A DNA stretch of 64,000 nt from Camellia lanceoleosa. Taxonomy: Eukaryota; Streptophyta; Magnoliopsida; Ericales; Theaceae. Location of the stretch: contig CM045758.1 of NCBI GenBank assembly GCA_025200525.1, forward strand, positions 1,364,001 through 1,428,000, written 5' to 3'. The notes below the pieces were generated by a model. It was not told the DNA's origin and searched no databases. It was given only the letters and a program-made list of their open reading frames with translations. Positions within the stretch are counted from its first letter, which is position 1. Every line of letters starts with the position of its first letter. Positions 47,194 to 58,777 of this stretch are shown one piece after another. Made by a program: the position numbers and the translations under genes.

Positions 47194-47766
47194 TTTTTTT
47201 TTTTTTATTTGTTTTTTTTTTGTTGGAAAAGGCTTTATTATTTGTTTTTTTTTTTCAAACGACCTCAAAAATGCTAATTTCGGTTTTTTCTTTTTGTTTT
47301 TGGAAAAGGATTTTTTATGTTTTTTTAAAATGACGTGGAAAATGCTAATTTTTGGATGAGGCATATTTTTGTGGTTCTTTTTTTTCCATTTACGTTTTTT
47401 TCATTTTTTTTTATTTGTATACATTAATTTGTTTTTATTTTTCAAAAATGGGTTTTCATGTGTTTTATTTTTTTTTTAAATTACATGGAAAATGCTAATT
47501 TTTGTTTTTAATTTTTTTTTGTGGATGAGGCATATTTTTGTGGTTCTTTTTTTTTTTAATTTACGTTTTTGTCATTTTTATTTTTATTTGTATACATATA
47601 TTTGTTTTTATTTGTGGTTTTTCATGTGCGGGTAGTTTGGTAAATTTACCTTGAAGTGGGTTGATGCCAATCGATTGCAGTGGCTTTTGTTTTCATTTGG
47701 CTACTTTAGCTTCTTTTGTCCCGTAATAGTTAAAATAGCCCAATTTGCATTGCCAAACGGTGCCAT
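45791..47766. mobile_element. T-rich tandem array within weak inverted ends
   Basis: The outer ends are AGCCTTCATTTGGGCAGTGG and, on the other strand, GGCACCGTTTGGCAATGC, both followed by GGGCT(A/T)TTT. They resemble hAT-type ends of plants, but no clear 8-bp duplication is seen. Inside (about 46000-47630) a unit of 150-190 bp is repeated about nine times. Each unit has GGATGAGGCGTATTTTT, TTTACGTTTTTGTCATTTTT, TATACATTAATTTGTTTTTA, TTTTCAAAAATGG, CATGTGTTTTATTTATT and ACGTGG(C/A)AA(A/C)TGCTAAT. A few units are shortened. Confidence 0.6.
46000..47630. repeat. 150-190-bp T-rich tandem repeat, about nine units
   Basis: ATTAATTTGTTTTTATTTTT recurs near 46130, 46311, 46483, 46665, 46973, 47424 and 47590; GGATGAGGCGTATTTTT near 46240, 46406, 46590, 46780, 47354 and 47522. 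Sense-strand T content is very high, with homopolymers up to about 18. Confidence 0.85.
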
Positions 47767-48152
47767 AATATCTCCACAACATACAAATACCCACATATAT
47801 ACAAAAATAAACAACAAAATTAGATCTGAGAGAGAAAGAGAAAGACTCAAACTTGCAAGGCTTTGACAAAGCTCTTGCTACGCTCCATATGTTGCAAGAC
47901 CTCATCGAAAGTCATTGATGTCAGATTGTTGTACTATTGTGGTTGTTCCAATTCTCTCTCTCTCTCTCTAACCTTCAAATGAGATTGTTATTATAAAAGA
48001 TCAACAATTACTAACAAGATTTGTAGAAAAACATACGCAGAGAGAATAATTAGAAAGTAATTTAGAGGATTGGTGTATGATAATAGGAGTATAATGATAA
48101 TGGTTCAATTAGATTTGGAGTCAAGTTAGGTTTTGGTTGGAGAGGTTAACAG

Positions 48153-48204
<52 letters not shown>

Positions 48205-48884
48205 AGAAGAAGAAGAAGAAGAAGAAGAAAAGGATTTGAAGATAGAGGGTTTGAAGAAATGGGCTAACAATGTGAATTTCAATAGATCATATCCATGTAT
48301 GCATAAGAATGAGTATTTTGATCATTTTGCATAAGCTTATCCTTATGGATATAATATTTTAGCACATGAACTTTTGAACAAAGAAAATTTAAATTTAGAT
48401 TTATTATCTGGGTGCCCTCTAAACTATTATAATCGTTTTATCAAAAAAAATTATCTCACATTTTCATTTTCATCAAATTTGATTAAAAAAAATCATCTTA
48501 ATACTTTATTTTTAAAATTTTAAAGACTTGATGAATTCTTAATTTAATGAAAAAATGTTTCTCCCTTTATTTTATAAATATTTAATGAAATGATTGATGA
48601 TAATTTTTGACACACCTTTTTATCAAAATTAAATTTGATGAAAAAAATAAGAAGTTGAAGATTGGAGATACTCTTAATTATTAAAGTTTATTTTTAATTT
48701 GACGAGTTTAAATAAGTATTAAAAATTTGTCTTTTTTATATTTCAAGTAATTTTTAAATACATTTTAATTGAGTTAATTATTACTCAAGCTAAAGTAACT
48801 TCTTCTTCTTCTTCCTTTTTTTAAAATTTTTTTTTTAAAATTTTTAATTTTTTTTTGCAATTATATATAATGGAGAGTAATAAG
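47767..48884. other. Intergenic, AT-rich, simple repeats
   Basis: No supported gene. It contains (CT)n at 47953-47971 and the compound microsatellite at 48151-48230. Confidence 0.5.
48151..48230. repeat. Compound microsatellite (AT)n(AG)n(AAG)n
   Basis: About 10 TA units, then about 15 GA units, then about nine AAG units in direct succession. Confidence 0.95.
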
Positions 48885-49710
48885 TTGTAAAAGGAAATTG
48901 GGATAGGAATACAAAAAGGAGATCTTAACATGAGATAATTTGATGGGACTATAGGGCCCACATATGTCACATTTTGATGATCTAAATTGTTCATTTTATA
49001 GGGTTCTCAATGTATATTATCCATGAAATAAATTAGCTCATTCTAATAATCATAATATTTTTATTTTATTGCATTTGTTTTTGAAAAAATGGATGATGAA
49101 TATATTTTTTAAATGGGATTACTTCTCTCTAGTTTGTGATCGAATTGGAGAGTGCTGTTGGGCCCGTGAGGGTCCACCACGGGTCCCGTTTCGATAACTT
49201 AGACCGTCAATGTGTAGAACTTGTCGAGTATTATTTGCCTATAAAAAATCATGTTGATCGGATATCGATAGCTATTTCATCTAATCATATTTCTGTCATC
49301 TGTTTATTTTTTCACAGTCCATTTTGTTTTATACAAAACTGATTTGATCACATAACTATCGATATCCAATCAACGTGATTTTTTAAAGATATATAGTACT
49401 CGACGATTTCTACATATTAAACGGTTTATATTATCAAAACAGAACCCATGGTGTGCCCCCACGGGCCCAACAACACTCTCCAATTCGTGGAGGGAAGCCA
49501 AACCCTTTTTAAATAGACATTTAAAATAAAATAAAAATGTTATAATTATCGAATTGACCTAAATTTTTTCATGAATGATATACATTAAGGGCTTTATAAA
49601 ATGAATGGTTCGAATTGAAATTAGACTCATGATAGGCTCTACGAGCCCCTCAAGTTCTTTTATGTTGAGATATCAACATGAGAAAAACCCAACCCATTTA
49701 AAAAATAGTA
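48885..49710. repeat. Large imperfect palindrome (foldback/MITE-like)
   Basis: Arms of roughly 400 bp pair across a centre near 49310. The inner part starts with a perfect CGAATTGGAGAGTG at 49142 and its complement near 49480. It continues through TTGGGCCCGTG, AATCA(T/C)GTTGAT(C/T)GGATATCGATAG. The outer part pairs TTCATTTTATA...AATGTATATTATCCATGAAA with its complement at 49560-49625. It may be one element or a MITE inserted in the centre of another. No target duplication could be assigned. Confidence 0.75.
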
Positions 49711-50041
49711 AGGGGCTTGTTTAAAATTTTACTATTTTAATAAATTTTTTAATATAAAAAGATGTGTAAAAAAGTTTTCTAAAAAATAATATGACAATTT
49801 ATAGTGTTTTTTTTTTTTGCATTTTTAACTAAAATAGTCTATTGCTAAATGACCTAAATGAGATAAAGAATGGTACGAGATAAGAAGAGGAAGATAGATG
49901 ATTGGGTAAATAAGATTTTATTGTTAGAAATTGAGTTTAATATTAGTGCATAGAGATGTAAGAAAGACATTTTAAAATTTTTTGAGTACATAATGTATTA
50001 AAACAATGGATGTAATGAGATATATGAAGGTATGAACAAAG

Positions 50042-50237
50042 TGTTAGTATGTATATATTGTAATATATTGGTTGATTGATTCACCTTTCATAGGTGCTTG
50101 ACAGTGATTGATTCTTTCCGTATTTAGCACGTGTATTCTCTCTCCTATATAAAGGAGCTCATTGTATCTTGTTTATACACTCTCTATATACAAAGTTTAT
50201 ATTTTATCTCTCTTTATCTTTCTCTATAATCTTGTCA
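50042..50237 (+). mobile_element. 5' LTR of copia element
   Basis: 196 bp from TGTTAGTATG to CTTGTCA. It contains CCTATATAAAGGAGCTC (TATA box near 50147) and is followed directly by the primer-binding site. Confidence 0.88.
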
Positions 50238-50249
50238 TGGTATCAGAGC
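50238..50249 (+). promoter_or_regulatory. Copia primer-binding site (tRNA-iMet)
   Basis: TGGTATCAGAGC, an exact match to the usual site complementary to plant initiator tRNA-Met, right behind the 5' LTR. Confidence 0.88.
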
Positions 50250-50959
50250 TATAAGACTATTCATTTTTTTTTTCCTTTGTTCATCACCAAATTCTTTATT
50301 TCGATTTCTGGTGATTTTTGTTTTGTATTGTTTGACCCTTTTTGGGTACTGATTTATCACTATCAAGCTACACATGTCATTGTTTTCTAACACCCATAGC
50401 ATAATCTGGCTCGAAATTTTCTCACGATTCCAATGCCACCAAAATCATCCTCAACAGGCCTCGCACGCTCCCTTATGCACCGCTTGAAGCTCCGCGCGTC
50501 ACAAACCTCCTCTTTTACGCGCCCATACGAGCGCCTATTCGTGTTGTTGATGTCAGCTTCTCTGCGTTGACGTCAGTCCTTAGCCACTGTCTTTATAAGC
50601 CGCTTCCACCAACTACTGCTCCAGCCAGCCGCTCCCGTCAATCTGACGTCACTTTATTCTTTGCCCACAGTGTCTGTTGCCTGCTAATGTGCGCCACGTC
50701 TTCTCTGCCACATTACGCCGTGTCTCCTCTGTGCTATTGTAAACTGCGCCTCTACTGACATCAGCTTTCTTTTTACTGACGTTAGCCCTACACCCTGTTT
50801 GGCCGAAAGTCTATTTTTGGATTGTTTTGCCTATTTTCTACATCTTTTTTTATCACTTTGGCATGGTTCCCACCTATTTTCAACATTCTGGATTCACTGG
50901 TATACTCTATTTTTTCTGGTTTTGCTTCTATTATGCTGTCTTGTCCATGGATCGCTCAG

Positions 50960-51640
50960 ACTCTGTTCACTCTATTTCTGTTTTCCTTGACGGCTCTAAT
51001 TATGTTCTTTAGGCCTACGTCATGACTGGATTTCTCAAGGGCAAGAAATTATGACGTGTTATTACTAGTGATGTGACTAAACCAACCAAGGAGGTTGAGG
51101 AAACTGCAGGCAAATACGTTGACCACTTGGAGGAGTGGGATAACAAAAATTATCAAATCATTAATTAGTTCTGGAATACATCTGTCACATTTATAAGCCT
51201 TTAGTTTGGACGCTTTTAAGTTGACTCGGTTTCCACTCCTACTAAGGATATTTGGGATTTTCTCAAAGAACGGTATTAGACTACTAGTCTTGTTTATCAA
51301 TATCAACTTCAAAGTCATCTCCATCGCATGTGTCAACAGTCTGGTCAGTCCATTAATGACTTTCTGTCTCAAATATATTCTGTTTGGGATTAACTTGCTC
51401 AGTTTGAACCTGTCTGGCCTCATACTGAAGATGCTTCTCTCTTTATTACTTACCCCAATCAGCAGCGATTGGTTCAGTTTCTTATGGCACTCACTCCTCA
51501 CTTTAAGTCGGTTCGTGTTATCTTATGACATCGTATGCCTTTACCCTATTTTAAGTAAGCTATATCTGAACTTCTATCTGAGGAAACTAGTCTTGGACCC
51601 CCCTCCACCCCACAGATGGACTCAGTTCTGGCCACTTCTC
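50960..51640 (+). pseudogene. Copia Gag (UBN2-type)
   Basis: Reads FLDGSNYVL, then MTGFLKGKKL, DHLEEWDNKNYQIIN, TKDIWDFLKERY, LVYQYQLQSHLHRMCQQSGQ and NQQRLVQFLMALTPHFKSVR, with several stops in between. These are the usual blocks of plant copia Gag: (L)xGxNYxxW, WxxLxxxY and FLMGLxxxFxxVR. The leader 50250-50959 has no supported gene. Confidence 0.75.
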
Positions 51641-52039
51641 AGTCACAAAGATCCTTTTTCCCCTAGCCGACTTCTTAGTGCACTTATTGTTAGAATCGCG
51701 GGCTTCTTTCTATTTATCTTCTGGTTCACTGTTCAGTCCGATCTTGTCGTTATTGCAACAAAACTAGCCATAGTCATCTCCAACAAGATTGCTTTCGTAA
51801 TTCATCTCACCCATCCTCTATTGGGTTATCTTCGCGTGGCTCTCATTCTTGGGGACATTCACATTATTCCGAGTCTCGATCTCGGTCTCTACTTACTCAT
51901 CGCATTGTTGCTGCTGCCTCTAAGGACTTTTCACTATCTAAGCCTTTAGATCCTTCTGTCCCTATCTTTTTCCAGACGGATGTTGAAACTTTGATTAAAC
52001 AGTTTATCTCAACCTTCGATACTCCTTCTTCCATTGCTT

Positions 52040-53200
52040 TGTTTGTCACCTCAGGTACATCTTCCTGGTATTTTGACTCTGCCTGTTGTAACCATATGAC
52101 TTTTGGCTCTACCATTTTTTTCCTCCACATTTTCTTTTCTTCATATTCCTTCCATCCATATAGCTGATGGATCTTTCATGTCTGTGAGTCATATTGGATT
52201 TGTATCTACATCTTATTTGTTCTTATCTCATGTTTATCTTATTTCTATTCTCACTTTAAACCTTATTTCCATTAGTTAGTTATGTGAAGATGGTCTAACT
52301 GTCACCTTTTCTGCTAATGGTTGTTTGGTGTAGGACCTTCGAATGGGACAGACCCTTGAGATTGGCCGTAAGCATGGATGTCTCTATGAGTTCATGTATC
52401 TTCATATTCCGGCTTCCACTCTGTTGGTTGCCTCTACATTTATCTCTATCTTATCACATTTTCATCGTTGGCATTGTCGGTTAGGTCATATTTATATTAG
52501 TTGGTTAAAATCTTTAATTTCTATTGGTCAGTAAGGATCTGACTCTTTAGATACTTTAGATTGTTTATCTTGTTAACTTGCTAAACAACTGGCTTTATCT
52601 TTTAATAAAAGTAATTATGTTCCTAGTGCTCATTTTGATCTTGTACATTAGGATATTTGGGGCTTATCCCCTATATCTACCATGGGGGGATCTCGTTACT
52701 TTATTATTTTTGTTGATGATTTTTTATGTTATACTTTGATACTTTTTATGAAAAATTGTTTTGAACTTAAACAACTTTATTACAATTTTTTCAAAATGGT
52801 TCAAACTCAATTTTCCAAGACTATAAAAAAAATTTGTTCTGATAATGCTATGGAATACAGGGATTCTGATTTTTTTGGATTTTCTTCAGAGTGATGGTAC
52901 TCAGCCTTATCGTTATTGTACAGGCACGCCCCAACAAAATGGACATACTAAGTGAAACATAGGCATATTCTTGATAATACTTGAGCTCTTTGTATTTCTT
53001 CCTCTTGTCTTGAAAATTTCTAGAAGGAAGCTGCATTTACTGTTGTTTACAGTATCAATTATGTCCCTACTTCAATCCTTCATAATCAAACACCCTATGA
53101 GCATTTGCGACACTTCTCTTTCTTACACTGCACTTAGATTTTTTGGTTCTACATGTTTTGTTCTTTTTTAGCTTCATGAACACACTAAGCTAGAACCTCG
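52040..53200 (+). pseudogene. Copia protease and integrase
   Basis: SWYFDSACCNHMT is the protease active-site block; the usual D-S-G-A is altered to D-S-A-C. The GAG-pre-integrase zinc module is seen as HRWHCRLGH with CLSC downstream (52460-52580). The integrase core shows GGSRYFIIFVDDF, ICSDNAMEYRDSDF and a worn GTPQQNG-type block near 52930. Stops occur every 50-100 bases. Confidence 0.7.
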
Positions 53201-53559
53201 TTCTCGTCTTTGTTGCGTTTCTTCGATATGGAATTGAATATAAAGATTATCGATGTTGGGACCCTATTTCTAGGTATCTTCGTATATCTTATCATGTCAT
53301 TTTTTGGGAACATAAAATGTTTGCCTCATTTTCCTCTTTTCACTTATCTTTTTCTTTCACTTTACACTTTACTGATCCTTCCATAGATCTCTTTCCTTAT
53401 GATTTACCTCTAGAGACACCATTGTCTACGTTTGATTCCGTCAAGACTACTCTCTTTGATGGTCTTACTGGTGTCTCCTTGGCTCCTTTGCCTCTTGATG
53501 AGTCTTTATCATCCACCTCATCTCCTATTGAGCCTGCTCTTTTCGGTTGTCTACAACGG

Positions 53560-54420
53560 GTCACACAAGCTAATGGTTGTCTTCGTGATTATATTGTTAG
53601 TTTGACTGCTTTTTCTACTTATGAGTCTACCTCTTATCGTGAGGCTTATCCTAACCTTTTTTGGCAACAAACTATGACTGATGAACTGCAGGCATTAGAC
53701 AAAACTCATACTTGGACTATTGTTGATCTTTCCCTGGTAAGACTATGATTGGTTATAAATGAGTTTATAAAATCAAGACTCATTCTGATGGATTTATTAA
53801 GCGGTACAAAGCTCGTTTGGTTGCCCAGGGCTTCACTTAAAAATATGGTATTGATTATGGGGAGACTTTTGCTCTTGTTGCTCTCCTCACTTCTATTTGT
53901 AGTTTGATTGCTGTTGCTACTGCTTATCATTGGGGCCTTTTCAGATAGATGTGGAAAATGTTGTCCTTAATGGTGATTTTCTTAAGGAGATCTATATACA
54001 ACGCCCTTCTAGGTCTACTGTTGCGGCACATAAAGTCTGCAAATTGTAGTATGTCTTATATGGACTCAAGCAAGCTCCCTGTGCTTAGTTTGCCAAGTTC
54101 AGTGATACTATTCATGACTTTGGCTTCACCTCCGGCTTCTATGACTCTATCTTATTTATTCGGACCACTACTCAGTGTATCGCTTTTTTTTTTCTTCTTT
54201 ATGTGGTTGATATAATTATCACATATGATGATGAAGCTAATATTCTTAGCTTTAAACAGTTTCTTTGCTATCATTTTGAGATGAAGGATCTTGGTTCTCT
54301 CAATTATTTATTGGGCTTTGAAATCACTCATGACTCGACTGGTTATTATCTCTCTCAAGCCAAATATACATCTGATCTTCTTGCTCGCGCTGCACTTACA
54401 GATTCCAAGACTACTACTAC
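53560..54420 (+). pseudogene. Copia reverse transcriptase
   Basis: Reads FWQQTMTDELQALDKTHTWT, VYKIKTHSDGFIKRYKARLV with AQGF, YGIDYGETFALVA, then a frame break. It continues YVVDIIITYDDEANILSFKQ and FLCYHFEMKDLGSLNYLLGF. The catalytic YVDD is YVVD here, so one of the two catalytic Asp residues is lost in addition to the stops. Confidence 0.8.
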
Positions 54421-55122
54421 TTGATCCTCAAGCTCGCCTTACTCCACTAGATGACATTCTTCTCTCTGATGCTACACTCTACTGGCAGTTGGTCGGTAGC
54501 TATATCTATCTTACAGTTACTCGTCCTGATATTGCATATGCTGTCCACGTTGTCAGTCAACATATGTTGGCCCCTCACACGCCTCATTATGATGCATTTT
54601 TTCGCATTCTTCGCTATCTCAAGGGTACTTTGTTTCATGGTCTTCACTATTCTGCTCTATGCTCTATGCTCTCTTAAGCTTTATGCCTATTTAGATGCTG
54701 ATTAGGCTGGAGATTCTTTAGTTTCTTGGCGCAGGCAAGAAACAGACTCTCATTACTTGTTCTAATACTGAGGCTGAATATTGAGCTTTAGTGGATACTA
54801 CCCAAGAACTTTTATGGCTCCGCTGGCTTTTTGTTGACATGGATGTATCTTCTACTGAAGCTATTTCTCTCTATTGTTATAATTAAAGTGTCATTCAAAT
54901 TACTCATAATGACGTTTTCCATGATCATACTGAACATATTAAGATTGACTGTAATTTTATTCGTCAACATGTTACTCATGGCACAATCCTTCTCTATTCC
55001 ATTGCTTTCGATGATCAACTTGCTGATATCTTTACCAAGGCTCATCCTCCCGATCGTTTCAATGATTTAGTTTCCAAACTCATGTTGGTTGACGTCTTTC
55101 CATCTTGAGTTTGTAAGTGGGA
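54421..55122 (+). pseudogene. Copia RT C-terminus and RNase H
   Basis: DATLYWQLVGSYIYLTVTRP and DIAYAVHVVSQHMLAP are followed by RILRYLKGTLFHGLHYSA. RNase H blocks follow: EAEYxALVDTTQELLWLRWL, SVIQITHNDVFHDHTEHIKI and LADIFTKAHPPDRFNDLVSK. Stops lie at AY(L)DAD/AG and CYN/SVIQ. The end KLMLVDVFPS precedes the polypurine tract. Confidence 0.8.
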
Positions 55123-55366
55123 TGTTAGTATGTATATATTGTAATATATTGGTTGATTGGCTATATATTGGTTAATTGATTCACCTTCCATAGATTGGTT
55201 GATTGATTTACCTTCCATTGGTGATTGACAGTGATTAATTCCTTCCATATCTAGCATGTGTATTATCTCCTCCATAAAGAACCTCATTGTATCTTGTTTA
55301 TACACTCTCAATATACAAAGTTTTATATTTTCTCTCTCTTTATTTTTCTCTATTATCTCTTGAACA
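55123..55366 (+). mobile_element. 3' LTR of copia element
   Basis: Starts TGTTAGTATG after GTAAGTGGGA. It is longer than the 5' copy because TTGGTTGATT-GATT(C/T)ACCTTCCAT is partly repeated near 55150-55220. The end is uncertain by a few bases. Confidence 0.85.
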
Positions 55367-57769
55367 AACATTACCACTTATGGTTTAATCTTAGGCTATA
55401 AAAATAGGTCGTATAAATTATATTGATCATTCATGAGAAATATATAATAAATCTAATAAATTTGATATAATTATATTAATATATATATATATTTAGAAAA
55501 AGCATTTATAGTGGATCTCTTAATAGTGTGCAACACGCCCGCGAGGGACCTCACGCTACAGTTCGGACTCGATTTTGTGTTGGTTCTAAATATGAACCAA
55601 AGAGTCCAAATCCGGCAAATTGTTTGAGAAAACAGATTTTTTTTGAAAAGTAGTGCCAAACATGGATCGCTTTTGGACATGTAGTCGCCACCTAAATATT
55701 TTTAAAATGGGAAATTTAGGAAACCCTGACTCGGTGCTGAAGGCCATGTGTCCGTCATCACCAAAGTGGTCTTGGCTCGGGAGCTTGGGTACGATCGGGG
55801 AAGGTCAGCTATGAGCACCCCCTTTCGCCCGGTCCGAAGACCGGCCTCTACTAACCGTGATATCCGATTTTGAAAACTTTATGCGTTCTTATTCCGGTTA
55901 TTAACCTAGAATTACTATGTGATGCGCACAACACAAAAGTATAGATTAGATTGCCTAACTTGGAAACAAGCATTGCATATCCGTTTTGTCTCGAAAAACG
56001 TGTTAGGTTTTGCTACTCGCAAGTAGGCTAAAATACGGATTTCAATGAGTTGTTCCAACTCAGGCAATCCAACCTTCACCCACAGGCATTCAAACAGTAA
56101 TATCACATAAGCATTTAACCGCATGGCAAGCATACTCTCATGGCAACATTCACACAGCATGCGATATGCTAAAGCATAAATACTTACATCGTACTCCATG
56201 CCAAAACAAGAAGCTAGTTAGCAAACATGCGTGACCTAGTTCGTGTTAAGTGGCTAATGCATCGCATACAGGGATGTAATCTAGACAGGCTCGGCTACCC
56301 TAAGCATGGCACATGAAATGCAACAACTATCACGTATTCAATTTGGAATTGAAAGTACGATGCAGTTTGTATGATGTACCGAGCCCGATGTATGTAAACA
56401 AATGCATGAATGCACGCATGCATTGCATAAGGTATGCTAATTTAGATGTGCCCTAATCTACCATCATAAGCAGGTAAATAAAAGGGAAGAAAAAAGTAGG
56501 GGTTGGAAGACATACACATATTCACCCATACTTATTACAATTGCGCCCTCACTCGGAGGGACCAAAAGAATAATACAGTCCGAATACTAAATTAATTATT
56601 ACAGACCCTCTAATTAATTAATAAATTAATAACAAAAGAAGGTGGCCACAGCCCCGCCTCGGGATGCGTGAATGATGCATGCTCGATCCATCTTGCTCAG
56701 AAACCCGTTGCCATAGCACTGTTGCCTCTGTTTATACTGCCATACTCCTCTGAAAATTTTCACAAGTCTCAAGGAGGCCTCTCTGAACACTGAGGAGCAC
56801 CACCGGCTGAAGAGAAACACCACCGGCCGAAGGATATGATCACCGGCTACATATTATGCTATCGGCCTCATATTCTGTTTGGCCGGCACTTAACGGTTGC
56901 CGCCAAAAATTGCTGCAGAACCTGCAATTGACAGCAGCAGAGGGCAAACAGTGTATGGCATGAAATTTCAAGCAAATGTGTGCATGGACACACTCCCTAT
57001 CATGCAATGGACTCAAGGGAGCATGGCCCTCGACCCCCGGGCCATCAATCACGCATTTCAATGCATGATGGCCCAAAAGCCAAGTTAGCAACTTTGATAT
57101 CAAATGAAATGCAAGCACAAAACACATCAAAGGCCCCAACCTCTATCATGCTCGATCAAGAGGCAAGGGATGCATGCCAAATGCAACCTAAGCATGCGAG
57201 CTAAGTATGCAATATGAGTATGCGAACAAGCATGCAAGGTATGACGCAATGTAACAACATAACATGCACAACGCATTGTAACATGGCATACACAATGCAA
57301 GATGGGCTTACACCAATATGAGATAGCCTCAGCCACACTCACATAGGAGGCCAATGAATGAAAATGAAGTGCCTCGAAATGCGTGCACACGGGCACGCAA
57401 ACCGAGCCAATGGCCCTAAGGCATGAAATGGCATGGAAATGATATGCAAACATGCAAATGAATTTCAGCACTCAAATATGGGGGAAAACAGTCCCGAAAG
57501 ATGGCGAAATGACACCAAATGCAAGGAATGGTCCCGAAATGCGAATTTAGGCACCCGAAATGGCCTATAGCTACACCAAACATGCATAATTGATACATGA
57601 CATGAAAAGGCAGAAGCAAGGCAGCCCCATAACTCACATTTTTACAGTACAAAACATGGGCAAACAACAATCACAAATGGGGCTAACATGGCATACAAAA
57701 ATGGCTCCACAAGGGAGGCTATGAAGCAAGTGGTATATGCAAAGCCCAAATGGAAAAACACCCTTCTAC

Positions 57770-58480
57770 AACACTGAAGAAGGACCAAAAATATGACTAC
57801 TCACAGTAGATGACAGCCCTCAAAACAGTATGTAGATATGCTCAACATAGCATGCAAGAATGAAGCCAAAAGAGGGCTATAAAGAAAGGTATACCAAGAA
57901 TTCACCAAACCAGAAAAGACCCTTAACAAAACATGAAGAGAAGGCCAAAATATGGATATTTTCAGTACTGATGATGGCCGAAAACAGAAGCTAAATAGGC
58001 CTAAAAAAGCATGCAAAATGAGGGCCAAAGAGGGGTATAATGACAAGTATAACATGGAGACCCCCAATGAAGTTTATCCCTTCTACAATGTTGTAGAGGG
58101 ACATAAAATAAGCCTACTCACAGTTCATGACATACTCCAAAACAGATCGAAAAGAGGCTAAACAAATCATGCAAATTTACGGTAAATATGAGAGATTATG
58201 AAGCAAGTGCATGATAGAGAGGCCAAACAGGGTTGAGCCCTTCTTCAATGTTGAAGAGGGGCTCAAAATAAGTCCACTCACAGTTTACATTATGCTCGAA
58301 AACAGATCACTCATAGGCTAGAAAAAGCATGCAAAATATTGACATACAAGATGATATTGAAGCAAGTTCCAAATGGAGGGCTCAAACAGGGTTGAGCTCT
58401 TGAACAAACATGAAGAATAGCTCAAAATAAGGCCCCTTTCAGTTCTGGTCGGAGCCCAAAACAGTAAGCAAATAGGGTTA
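57770..58480. repeat. ~150-180-bp diverged tandem repeat in Tat LTR
   Basis: Four or five units, each with (C)CCTTCT(A/T)CAA(T/C)(G/A)TTG-type, (A)CTCACAGTT, AAAACAG(A/T)(T/A), TAGGC(C/T), AAGCATGCAAAAT and GAAGCAAGT phrases. Spacing varies, and similarity is clear by eye but low. Confidence 0.65.
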
Positions 58481-58767
58481 AGAAAAGAGACAAGAAAATG
58501 GTGTAAAAGAGAGGGATTGAGACTTACCCTTGAAGACCTTTCTTTCCTTGCTTCTTGACTTGAGAAATGTTGCTTCTAAGCCTCTAAGAACCTCTTCCTT
58601 ACAGCTGGAATGGAGTGGTGGTAGTGGTGCTATGGATTGGTGAAGAAATGGCCAAGGATTTGAGAGGTTTAGAAGTTGGAAGTGTAGAGAGAGAGGGATT
58701 TCTTAGAGTGAGAGGCTCCCAAAAACTTGATTTTTTGTTCTAACCTAAGCCATATCAGATATAAGGT

Positions 58768-58777
58768 CTTATATATG
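58768..58777 (-). promoter_or_regulatory. TATA box of the solo Tat LTR
   Basis: CATATATAAG on the minus strand. A splice-donor-like CTTCAAGG/GTAAGT follows at 58527, about 250 nt downstream, matching the other two Tat LTRs. Confidence 0.45.

Larger units (their letters stand above)
50042..55366 (+). mobile_element. Ty1/copia retrotransposon, complete in layout, decayed
   Basis: LTRs at 50042-50237 and 55123 to about 55366 share TGTTAGTATGTATATATTGT and much of their length. Order of domains is Gag, protease, integrase, RT, RNase H, which defines Ty1/copia. A primer-binding site follows the 5' LTR and a purine tract (GTAAGTGGGA) precedes the 3' LTR. A possible target duplication is CAAAG on the left and CAAAC on the right. 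Numerous stops and frameshifts break every domain. Confidence 0.9.

Noticed and set aside
46303..47364. Phe- and Lys/Asn-rich open frames in the T-rich array
   Set aside because: Homopolymer translations with no coding signal.
51206..51949. 247-residue open frame on the + strand
   Set aside because: It runs out of frame through the copia Gag region, where another frame shows true Gag blocks. Its hydrophobic composition is a shadow effect.
57127..57670. Cys- and His-rich open frames on the minus strand of the solo Tat LTR
   Set aside because: Generated by ATGCAA/TGCAT-rich non-coding LTR sequence; no spacing of Cys and His fits a known zinc module.
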